In this document: in pieces, positions 14,185 to 24,100 of the stretch
Layout: each line of letters starts with the position of its first letter
Numbering within the stretch: position 1 is the stretch's first letter
Source: Ascaris suum
Lineage: Eukaryota > Nematoda > Chromadorea > Rhabditida > Ascarididae
Length of the DNA stretch: 64,000 bases
Assembly (NCBI GenBank): GCA_013433145.1
Contig: CM024180.1
Location: 7,630,001-7,694,000, forward strand
Direction of reading: 5' to 3'
Translations under genes and position numbers: made by a program
Notes under the pieces: model-generated
What the model saw: the letters and a program-made list of their open reading frames with translations, nothing else
Databases searched by the model: none
Told to the model about the DNA's origin: nothing

Positions 14185-14248
14185 TCTGCGCATTTGTCTG
14201 CGTGCGCGTACGTATGTCTGCGCATTTGTCTGCGTGCGCGTACGTATG
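14185..14248. repeat. two identical 32-bp tandem copies, alternating purine-pyrimidine core
   Basis: The unit beginning TCTGCGCATTTGTCTGCG and ending GTACGTATG is present twice without change, followed by a partial third copy. The GTGCGCGTACGTATG core alternates purine and pyrimidine. Confidence 0.85.
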
Positions 14249-15661
14249 TCTGCGCAAGTATGTGTGCCAGCTTAGAGACTAGAAATCATAGACGTGGTCG
14301 ATGTAAATTTTTAATTAACTTCAAGCTGACCATTAAAAACGGATGAAATACACATAGGAGATGGATTGCTGGACCATTATATATAATAAAAAGCAAAGAG
14401 AGACAAGACACATAAGTCAATGTAAGACATCAGATGCTAAAGACGACGCCTAAATATAAGAGTTCACGTAAGCGATAATTAGTTGAGATAAGGTGAGACG
14501 AGAAAAGACGTCAAGAAAAGCGCATATCGAGTTAAACTTCTTTATTTCTTATAAAGTCTTCCGATATTTTAAGCACTTATTGAATTCAATAAATGATTAT
14601 TAATTCATATTTATATTTGCATATATTTACATAAATTCAAATTAACCCAAATGCTTTTGAAAAATAAAAATCTCATTGCATTTATTCGATTGAGATAAAC
14701 TCTAATTTCGCATATGAAATTCCGACATTTTTAAAAAGGCTTTAACCTCACCCATCTCCTTTATTTCCCCCATATTCGCCTTACCTTATTCCCCCCCCCC
14801 CCCCCCACCCCCAAAATTAAGCGAAGATATTAATTCGTAATTTGCCGGTATTGAAGAGCCTCGAAGTTTTCAATTGTGTCGGGGAAATTCTGATGGAATT
14901 CCGCTGCAAAAGTTTTTTTGGTCTTGCAACGATGATTTGTTATTTTTTACAGTAATACTTTGACGGCTCAATTTTTCCTTCAGACTTTTTGATTCTTCGC
15001 AATAGCTCTTGCATGCATTCGTTGGTAGTGAGGCGTGTGATGATTTGAGGTGGGGGTTACCGGAATTTGGGTCTTGTCCGGTTTGTTGTATGGCAGTTGC
15101 ATAGCACCTAATTTAAGTCATGTTTTGTTTTATTCAAAGACTAAAACTTTCTCGAAAGTGGCCTAGGTTTAATCGGGTGTCAAGAGCCTTTTCCCACCTC
15201 AGGTGTTGAGTTTAACCAATCCTTATACACTCTCTTCCAATTGCTGCCTATCAAGAACATAATATTTCAACTTACTCTACACTTAACGTATTTCATCGAT
15301 TTACTTCTTTCCGCTTTCCATCTTTCTTAGTGTTTTCTTTATTTTCCAAATTTTCCCGACGTTTTTCTTCTTTATTCCCGATCTTTTCTAATTTTTCCTT
15401 CGATTCTACTCTTTACCTCTCCCCCTTTCCCTTCATGTTATAACCTGCTTTACGTCGTATCTCCCCGCATGTATCTTCAGCTCCCTAGCCCATACTAATC
15501 GTTTCCTCAACTTTTGCATCGTGAATTTAGCGTTTCCCAACCCGATCTCTGCTAGTACCTCCCTTTTCCTTATCTTATTTTCGCGTAAACACTTTTGCTC
15601 GATATATTATTAGATTATACCCGATTTATAATGTTCTTCATTGTCTTCTGTGCTGGAGATT

Positions 15662-15697
15662 TATATTTTGCAGAGGTATTTAACGACGTCTTCAAAG
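15662..15697 (+). promoter_or_regulatory. splice acceptor just upstream of RPS18 start (possible trans-splice site)
   Basis: TTATATTTTGCAG ends at 15673, leaving 24 bases before the ATG at 15698. It could receive a 5' UTR exon in cis or a spliced leader in trans. The choice is inference; no spliced-leader gene was seen in the window. Confidence 0.45.
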
Positions 15698-18265
15698 ATG
15701 TCGTTAGTAATACCGGAAAAATTTCAACATATTCACCGTGTAATGAACACGAACATTGATGGTAATCGTAAAGTTCCGTTCGCTTTGACCGCTATTAAGG
15801 TTGGTTATCTTATCGAATAAATCCACACAAAAATTCGCATGAATCTGTGCACGAAACGCAAACACAGGCGGTCTGCGTGCGCAGACGTTGAATTCGATCT
15901 CATTAGTATCGCTCATAATAGCACTGGAAGCATGCATAGAGTGTTAGAATTTTTTTAAATTAATTGTTAGTTTCACAGGTAAGATATGGTTGCAAAACAA
16001 TACGATATGATAGGTTCATAGGTGAACGCAATATTACCTGGCAGGTGTGATCGGTTCACCTTGCCTGTCTTAATTTTAGGACGGAAATCGAGTAGAGTAT
16101 CTCCTGAAATTAGTAAATCATCCACGTACTAGGGAAGCTTAGTGCAATGATATCACCATAGAGGCGAACGTCCTCTTCAGCGGTTTATTGATATTGATTG
16201 ATTAGTCGCAGGTATTACGTTAAATTTCTCACCTTTCTTTAACGTCACATGAGGAAAACGGAAATTGTGGAAGTTAGTTAGTTGAGGAATTGCTATGTCA
16301 AATTCGAGCTGTACCATTTGGTATTTGGCTGTAGCTTGGCAGGTTTTGTCTAACTGAGCGCAATCGTGCGATATTATTTTCACGTTCAACGCTGTTCTAC
16401 AAGGATGTTTAGTGACATCTTTTCAAGTCAAATCAAACGTCCAGAGCACCGATCTTTTTTCGAGGTTTTAAATATTTTTAAGTTTTGAAAGTTTTAAATC
16501 AGGTCACTAGTCGAAGGTAACCATGATCCGAAAAGGAAGCTATGAGAAGGTATATTGTCTCAGAAAGCTCCATCTTTTTTATGAAGTAGATAACATCTGT
16601 GACATTGCAGGGTGTCGGCCGGCGATTCGCATTTGTGGTTTGCCGCAAGGCCGATATCGACATCAACAAAAGGGCTGGAGAGTTGACTGAGGAAGATATG
16701 GAAAAGTTGACGCAGGTAATGCAAAATCCAAAGCAATACAAGATCCCGAACTGGTTCCTGAACCGGCAGAAAGACATTAAGGATGGAAAATATACACAGG
16801 TTCGCTCATTTTGGTTATTCATATAGGTTCGTTTTTAAAAGGGATAGTGTTTGATTGCCAAATCTGAGACGTCTCGTTTCTTTATTTATTATTTTATAAA
16901 AGCCTAATATTAACTTTTAAACATCAACGATTTTTAATAATCTTTTCTTTTCGTAGATGGAATGGTGCAAACCAAAGAGCATGGAATTAATAACGATAAA
17001 TGTTGGTGCTGCCTTAGGGCATTTTTGAGGCTATTAAACCGTTTTTTTTTTGCGTTGCGAGTGCAAGCCAGTAGCAAGGCCTAGAAAAAAAGATTGCGGA
17101 TTCGAAGCATTTTACCGAGGATGAAGATAAAGCAGGTAGTGAAGCAAGCCTAAAATTTCTAAGGATTATCTAACGACACGAGAAAACAAACGGCATGAGT
17201 GAAAGAGAAAAAACCACCCTTAGAATACATCTTTTTTCCCACTTCCCGTCTTTGTCCTGTAGGCTTTTCCGTTGCTGTTAACTCATCTGATAACTATATC
17301 GTTCCTATTTGATGGCCGGATAGCGCAGTGGAGAATTGCTCGAACAGTAAGTGAGGACAGTGGGTTGAGGAACGTACTTCGCGTCATACTGGGTCCAGAA
17401 GTGGTGGATGGGCTAGGGTATGGCCACATTGAAATTGCGCTGTTGAATATGGCCAGTGACCTGGCGGTAGCCTTGTCCATTGCTGAGGCATATGAACAAT
17501 AAAGTCCAGCAGGAAGGAAATGGTCATGAAAGCAGTTATTGCCATTCCTTAAATGTGTCGTCAGTAGTATTGGTCATTCATCGCAGTATTGTTGCAGTGT
17601 CTGTCGACGGCTTTGGACAACAAACTTCGAGAGGATTTGGAACGCCTAAAGAAGATTCGTCTTCATAGAGGTTATTCCAATCTGTTTTATTCATAACGTT
17701 TTATTACTCAGGTTAGATACCAAATCGTTTGAGAGGAGGCAGTCTGAAGGCAAATGCTTGGCCGCATGAGTTGCTGGTGTTCTGGGAGGGAGGGAGGGGG
17801 AGGGAATGCGACTGTTGTGTTGTTCGAGCGATTAGATGAAATTCTAACGGAGCAATGAGCAGTTCAGTTGCTTTCATGTTTAACTGGCTCTTGGATTAAG
17901 TTACTCTATCCGCATTACCTTATGGGGTACGGTATAATTGTTCTCGAAGTCTTGCATCCTTTGATGTATGTCCTAGCAGGTTTTTAATAGGGCATAATAG
18001 GTGGGAGGTTGTTTGAAACGAATATTCTTTCTCACAAGCGACATGAATTGTTTAACAGGAAATGGAAGTGAATTTTAAAAAGCGCTAGTGGATATTATCC
18101 CAGAAAGTTCCGGTAAGTTGTATCGGATAACGGTCGTGGTTTTATTTAAAACGAGATTTTATAGGTCTAAGGCATTATTGGGGTCTCCGTGTCCGTGGTC
18201 AGCATACGAAGACGACGGGTCGCAAAGGACGTACTGTTGGTGTGTCGAAGAAGAAGGGAGGTTAA
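15698..18265 (+). CDS. rps18: 40S ribosomal protein S18 (uS13), complete, four coding exons
   Basis: Exons 15698-15799, 16611-16799, 17598-17670 and 18165-18265 join in phase to a 154-residue protein, close to the 152 of human RPS18. Exon 1 gives [12 protein letters not shown] and [10 protein letters not shown]; exon 2 [46 protein letters not shown]; exon 3 [20 protein letters not shown]; exon 4 [19 protein letters not shown], ending VGVSKKKGG. This is the uS13 family: a small-subunit head protein that contacts 5S rRNA/uL5 across the subunit bridge and the P-site region. Conservation along the whole length makes the call secure. Introns of 811, 798 and 494 bases are long for a ribosomal protein gene; intron 2 holds a tRNA-like relic. 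The residue after KYTQ is Cys (TGT) where most homologues have Val. A pyrimidine-rich upstream region would suit TOP-type control (inference). Confidence 0.98.
17314..17385 (+). repeat. degenerate tRNA-like element in RPS18 intron 2
   Basis: TAGCGCAGTGG at 17321-17331 fits the A-box consensus exactly, with GGTTGAGG at 17363, 42 bases on, in the B-box place but badly matching. Preceded by GGCCGGA, as the copy at 3524 is preceded by GGGCCG. Relic, not a functional tRNA. Confidence 0.35.
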
Positions 18266-18433
18266 TTATGCATTGACGGCATTTGCCGTTTTGTCAATCG
18301 CGCTCTTGTTCTTGTTCAAGCGTTGTTCGTGTGGATAAATGTTGTTGCCTCTTCTGATCCTTCAAGCATTCTTAAAGGTCGTTATCTTCGTCGGAAATTG
18401 ATTGAAAGATTGACTCATGTTTCATGGAACATT

Positions 18434-18462
18434 GACTAGGATCTTATTCTAAGACCCTAGTC
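18434..18462. other. 29-base hairpin
   Basis: GACTAGG pairs with CCTAGTC and, inside it, TCTTA pairs with TAAGA around a TTC loop; one A/C mismatch separates the two stem segments. It lies 169 bases after the RPS18 stop and may be in its 3' UTR. Function unknown. Confidence 0.6.
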
Positions 18463-18558
18463 GATATTTCCGGCAAAGGGACACATACAGACCTGGAGCA
18501 GCGACTGGGATGTTACACGGAATTATGTCGAAACCTCGGAATGAAGCTCAAAAGAGGC

Positions 18559-18607
18559 CTTCCGTAATCTGGAAGGAGGAGAAGAGGATGTCGAAATATT
18601 ACGGAAG
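18559..18607. other. 10-bp perfect inverted repeat, 29-base loop
   Basis: CTTCCGTAAT at 18559-18568 is the exact reverse complement of ATTACGGAAG at 18598-18607. The left arm can also fold locally with GGAAG at 18571-18575. Confidence 0.6.
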
Positions 18608-19293
18608 TGTAAGTGTAGGTCAGTAGGTCAGTTCTGGGTTGAAGGTAGTGGTTGTTTGCAATGGTGAACACAGGGAGGTAGGGGACAGTTCGAGGCCGGT
18701 ATCTTTGGTAACATTCAAGTAAACCCTTTCGAAATTATAAAATGCCGAAGTTTTGAAGGGAATCTCGGGTTGCATTTTACGAGAATGTCAACCAATGTTT
18801 GATGTTTTTCAAAAGAGGTGCTGCGAATTGGATTGCTGATGTTGAAGCACCATCTATGGTATAATTTCCACGAAACGGTAGCTTTTTATCGGTAACCGTC
18901 CGGGATTTTTTAAAGGCGCATTTCCCACCACCCTTCCGCCACCCGCTTCACACCCCATCGGTTGTTAGCGGCTGGATCTTTTCGTACCCGACCTCAGCTA
19001 TTTCTAAGATCTATAGAGGTCTATCAGATAGAGGGTCCCGATTGAAAAGTTTTGTTGTTCGCATCGCTTTCCGCTCGACTTTAGAAGGATCCATCAATAA
19101 CTTTTACATGATGATATATTTTTTTAGCATTTTTAGGTGATGTCGGGAGTTGGGAAATTATTCACTGCTTAGGTTATTGTTCACTAGATGACTCTGTCCG
19201 AGTTCTTTGCACTTTGTGGCGAAACTTCGGAGTGGCAAATAGCGAGTTCGGCCGGATTTGCACCTCACTTCCCTCTTTTGCCCCTCTCTCCCT

Positions 19294-19414
19294 TGACGAG
19301 GAAGACCTCGTCTCTCTTGAACCGGAAGGCTTCGTCCTTCATTGAGCCGGAAGGCCCCATCTTCCATTGACCTGGAATTCCTCATCCTCATTAGCGTGAG
19401 GGCTCCGAGGATTC
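19294..19414. repeat. degenerate 24-25-bp array, five units, each with an internal palindrome
   Basis: Units start at TGACGAGGAAG, TGAACCGGAAG, TGAGCCGGAAG, TGACCTGGAAT and TAGCGTGAGGG. Each holds a short palindromic core (for example GAGG-AAGA-CCTC, CCGGAAGGCTTCG, GGAATTCC) that has changed between units while staying roughly palindromic. Confidence 0.6.
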
Positions 19415-20129
19415 ACTTCTGTCGCATTGGGCTGCCACGAGATCTACCTTATAACTTGTTCTTGAAATGCGTAAAATTCAGTATGAGGTACATATGAATC
19501 GATTCATTTTATTCGAACTAAACCACAATATTAAATGAAGACTATTTGAATCTTTTGTTATAAAAGTAGAAAGTATAGAAATAGAAAAATAAAACAACAA
19601 ATAAAAGAAAATTTTCCTCATATAAAATCGTCGCAAATGATATATACGAAAAAAAAAGTAATTATCGTAGACGAACACACATAAAATTAATTGTCACTTC
19701 ACAAATATGTCACTGCAATGGTTCGAGATTTCAATTTCATGCAGGTATTATAACCGGTACAATAAAAACCTTAATAAAATTGACCGGAACGCTTCGAAGA
19801 GATGATTTCATATATGAAGATTGTGCTCCAAGCTATTGAATTTATTTTATTCTTTTTAAATTTACTTCAAAGAAGCCAAAATTGGCTATTGGCTAATTTG
19901 CATATAAATATTTGACAATTCAAAAAAAAAACCCTCTCAACTATCGAGAAAATTGACGGAGAAGAAGTTGAGAAATGAAGGAGAGGAGACACTTTTTTTT
20001 AAAGTGCAATCTCCAACAATTTTCGATTGAATTGATGGAAATTCTTTTTTTTGTCATTTATAACTTTTTGCATTAAAATATTATGGATGATGACAATCGT
20101 AATATTGAGAAACATAGAACAATTTTGAA
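19415..20129. other. A+T-rich intergenic stretch
   Basis: No coding frame or clear element. Composition becomes strongly A+T-rich from about 19480 and stays so to about 32000. Confidence 0.5.
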
Positions 20130-20765
20130 AAATTATAATAATAGTTATGAAAATTATAGGAATAATCATTATGAGGAAATTATGAGAATTATGAGAAAAT
20201 TATGAGAAAAATGGAATAACAATATGAGAATTATGAGAATCACAATTATGAGAATTATGAGAATCATAACATAATGATGAGAATTATGAGAATCATGACA
20301 CAATTATGAGAATTATGGGAATCATAACACAATTATGAGAATTATGAGAATCATAACACAATTATGAGAATTATGAGAATCATAACACAATTATGAGAAT
20401 TATGAGAATCATAACATAATGATGAGAATTATGAGAATCATAACACAATTATGAGAATTATAAAATTATTATATGATTATGAGTTATCAAAGCAATCATA
20501 GCACACTTATCCGAATTATGACAATCATAAGACAAATAGAAGAATTATGATAAGCATAAAACAATTCTAAGAAAATTATGAGAATCGTAAAAAGATTATG
20601 AAAATTATGAGAATTGTAACAATAATTGTGAAATTATGATAATTATAACGCAAATCGGAGAATTATAACAACACTCATAACATAGTTATGTGAATAGTTG
20701 TGAATTATATTATAAATGATACACAATTATGAGAATTATAACACAATTATGAGAATTATAACACA
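20130..20765. repeat. minisatellite of ATTATGAGAATCATAACACA-like units
   Basis: Tandem units of about 30 bases built from TTATGAGAATTATGAGAATC and ATAACACAA, best preserved at 20220-20460 and decaying outward. Lies downstream of the 3' end of the potassium channel gene (minus strand). Confidence 0.85.
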
Positions 20766-21030
20766 ATAAGCACAAGGCGATAAGAGATTAATAGTGTTTA
20801 TAATACGATTTATTGAAAATTTTGATGAATCGCATCAACTTTACACATAAATAAAAAAAAAGCTTGAACGTGGGAATTCCTTTATTTCATAAAGATTTAT
20901 GAAGTTTTTTTTTCATGAATTTTCCAAAGTTTTCATCAGAAATTTTTCTCTAATTTTTTTTCATTTTCAAATAATTCATCTCAGAAATTTTTCGTTTTTT
21001 TTTAATTGAAAATTAATTATACGTTATCGT

Positions 21031-21036
21031 TTTATT
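21031..21036 (-). terminator. candidate poly(A) signal of the K2P channel gene
   Basis: AATAAA on the minus strand, 155 bases past the TAA at 21192-21194. A+T-rich surroundings make chance occurrence likely enough to keep confidence low. Confidence 0.35.
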
Positions 21037-21191
21037 TTCAATTTTTTCCATCTTTCGTTATAGTAAAGATATTGAATTTAATTAATTAGAATTGAATTAT
21101 TGGCAATAAATAACAACAAAACGATCGATGATCTCATAAACGGCAATGAATAATCGATGAGTTGAAGTATTTTCGAAAATATATGAATACA

Positions 21192-24100
21192 TTAGGTTGC
21201 TAGTTTACTGGTACCACCTTCATCGACAACGACTTCAAATTTAGGTACCTCAATTTTACGATCGTCCACCTTTCCGGTATTTGGTCCACGTTGTGCCAGA
21301 AGCGAAGCCACCAGAAAAATGACGAGAATACCCAACGAAATCGTTACAGTTACCGATAGTAGTACTATTAGAGTGGGCGCTGTAGCTAAATGATTGTAGA
21401 AACGGTCTGAAAATTTATTTCGAACTTCCTCAAATAAAAAAAAAAAAATAATTCCACCACAAATTCATAATTAATTCACTAATATAGCGATTATTAATTT
21501 TTATAAAACAAAGCAATAAATAAATATTATATTTTGCATATTATATCATCATTTAATTATCACTAATAAAATATAAGAATATATGTATAAACGGGAAAAA
21601 TCATCGAAGAAAATGATACCACCCGATGATAATCGATACTGAGCAAGTGAAATTTTTTTTTTTTTCAATAAAGAAACGAAAAATTTTTAAAATAAACCTT
21701 CGATATTTATAAATAAACAATGAAATAAGCTATAAATTCAACTAATTTTTATTGTTTATAAACGACTATAAAAATCACATCACTCATTTTTCTACGAAAA
21801 TAAAATATCGATTTTTTGAAAAAAAATTGAAAAATTTCTTCCTTATATAGTATCTCATTTTTTAAAAATTATTCCATCCCATTCGTATGCGTCTAAACTA
21901 AAGAGAAACTCATAAATGAGAAATAAATGAGAAAAAAAAATGAATGCAAATAAATAAAATTGCTAGTGCTATTAAACGTAAAAGAATTTCTGCGATGCGA
22001 CTATTGCAATATTTTGATGCAAAATTATTGCATTTAATTGCAATTTCAATGTAAATAATTCCATTGCATTATGAAAATCTAAAATTTTGCAATTTTTTAT
22101 GCAAAGATGAAATAACTCTTGCAATTAATCGTCTTCTCATTAAATTAGACATAAATTTGGAAGAAATAATATTTTTGCAATAAAATTTCGCTTTTCGAAA
22201 TCTTTTTTAAAAAAATTTTCGGGCCTTCCAAATATTTAATTTTTTTCCATCGTTTTATAACTCTCTCTCTCTCTCTCTCTCTCTTCCTATTGAATAATTT
22301 TGCATAGAAAATGACGTCATGCAAAAAAATCATTTTATTAACGAGCCGAACACTTTGAATGTGATATAAGTAGTTGGCAAATAGCCAAGGTTACTTCAAA
22401 TTAAAACAGTAAATTTATATTTAAATTGCATCAAATTTAAATACGCATACAAGAACATTAGTTTATATTTAATTTCTAAGAAATTTGCATATATTATTAT
22501 TCGTTACAAAATAATTATATTTAGAGCTGAAATTACCAAAAAAACAATGAAATTTTATTTTTATATTATATATTATCGTATATCATAGAAAATTTTAAAA
22601 AAAATTTTATATTTTTCAAAATATTTTTGCACAAATATTTCCATTATTTAAAAATTCAGCAATAAAAATTTCATTCATTATCTTACCTGTACGGTAAGTG
22701 CGCTAAATATTGCCGTACTTATCGAAATCCATAGATGACCATCAAATGCAAAATACCATAGATACAACGCTGTCATCATAATCCACACTAGTAGAAATAT
22801 TATAGCGCAATATAGATGCAAAAGACGTCGAATAAATGAGTCGTTTGGTTTCTAAAAGACCAATCGATATGATACTCAAATATTTAGGTCTCTAATTTCT
22901 TTGGAATATTTATTTACTGCAATTAATAGTAATTAAATATAATAACGTTTATTAATATCTAGTGAATATAAATTTCAACGAATCAAATGTTTCATTTTAT
23001 TTCGTCGTTTCTCATCATTTTCTCTTTCTCTCTCTCTCTAAAACTCCTTCCACCTTCCTCATTCCATATCTCTCTATAATTCCTCCTCCCCCCCCCCCCC
23101 TTCTGTTGTGGATTTTAATCTCTCCTGTATTATCGATCATTTGACCTATCATATTTGTGAGATTCAATATACAATATGCAGCAAAGAACCGATGCATAGT
23201 AAGTATCTGATCAAGATTCGATATAAAGTATCACATAATCCTTAAGCGCCTTACATATAGTATGCCATATTTATTAATTCTTCGCATTGAATATATTATT
23301 TGAGCGTTGAAAAAAAAAGCATTTAACTTATTGCTTTATAAAATAAACGATAAAACTTTCAAAATTTTAGCATTTGAAATTTTTTTTTTTAAATGCAAAT
23401 GAATTCTATAAAAAAAAGAATTACCATAATTTCTCATTTAGAAAAAATTAACATATTTGATTATGCAAATTAGCAATTCAAATTCAAATTCAATTATAAA
23501 AATTTTTTTAAAATGATATTAAAATTAAGCAAAATTCAAGTAAATCTCGTTAGACGAAAACTCCGATTAGATTTGATATTATTGAAGAGAATTACCTGGA
23601 AAAGAGGTAGAATAAGTTGATAAATTAAAACGGCGATCGTACCAAAAAGAACGGAACTCCAATTACTGAGTAAAACAATGAAAAAATCTAAAATAAATTT
23701 TCAAATTTTCTAAATATTTCAACTTTTGAATGTGTTTTTTAAGTGTCCAGTTGAAAGTAAGCAATACTGGTCATTGGTCAGTATAAATGGTCACTCACGA
23801 AACACAATTGATCATCGTAAAAATTTCCTTTCGAATAATTTTTCTCAAACGTTAAAAAATAACGATTATTTTCAAAAATTTCGAATTTTCAAGATGTTTT
23901 TTTTCACAAATGTTCGAATTTTATAAACAAATTATTACTTCTTTGTTAAAAAGTTCGTAGCTTTGTAATGCTTTAAAGTATTATTATATCTATTAGAATG
24001 TTGCATATTTACCAATACTAAATAAACTTCACTAACGTATTCTTAGTTGATATAGTTCTCAATATAAATGAGCAATGATATTTGGTCGATATTATACATT

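Larger units (their letters stand above)
9939..15673. other. intergenic region rich in simple repeats
   Basis: No recognisable gene. Notable content: (TTTA)n at 10129-10200; clustered CAGACA/AAACAAAC motifs at 10608-10675; alternating purine-pyrimidine sequence with GTGCAC and TGCGTGCAC at 11655-11725; a degenerate array of TGACGGAAGTGACC-like units around 12665-12785; C-rich runs near 13707 and 14791-14806; a CT-rich tract at 13940-14022; and a 32-bp duplication at 14185-14248. The open frame 13254-13520 has no family resemblance. The stretch 15290-15560 is pyrimidine-rich and precedes the ribosomal protein gene. Confidence 0.45.
18266..19293. other. downstream of RPS18, no gene recognised
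   Basis: No supported coding sequence. It contains a strong 29-base hairpin at 18434-18462 and a second inverted repeat at 18559-18607. No clear AATAAA lies close after the RPS18 stop. The sequence is less A+T-rich than what follows from 19480. Confidence 0.4.

Noticed and set aside
15704..15937. 77-codon minus frame over RPS18 exon 1
   Set aside because: Antisense shadow of a conserved exon.
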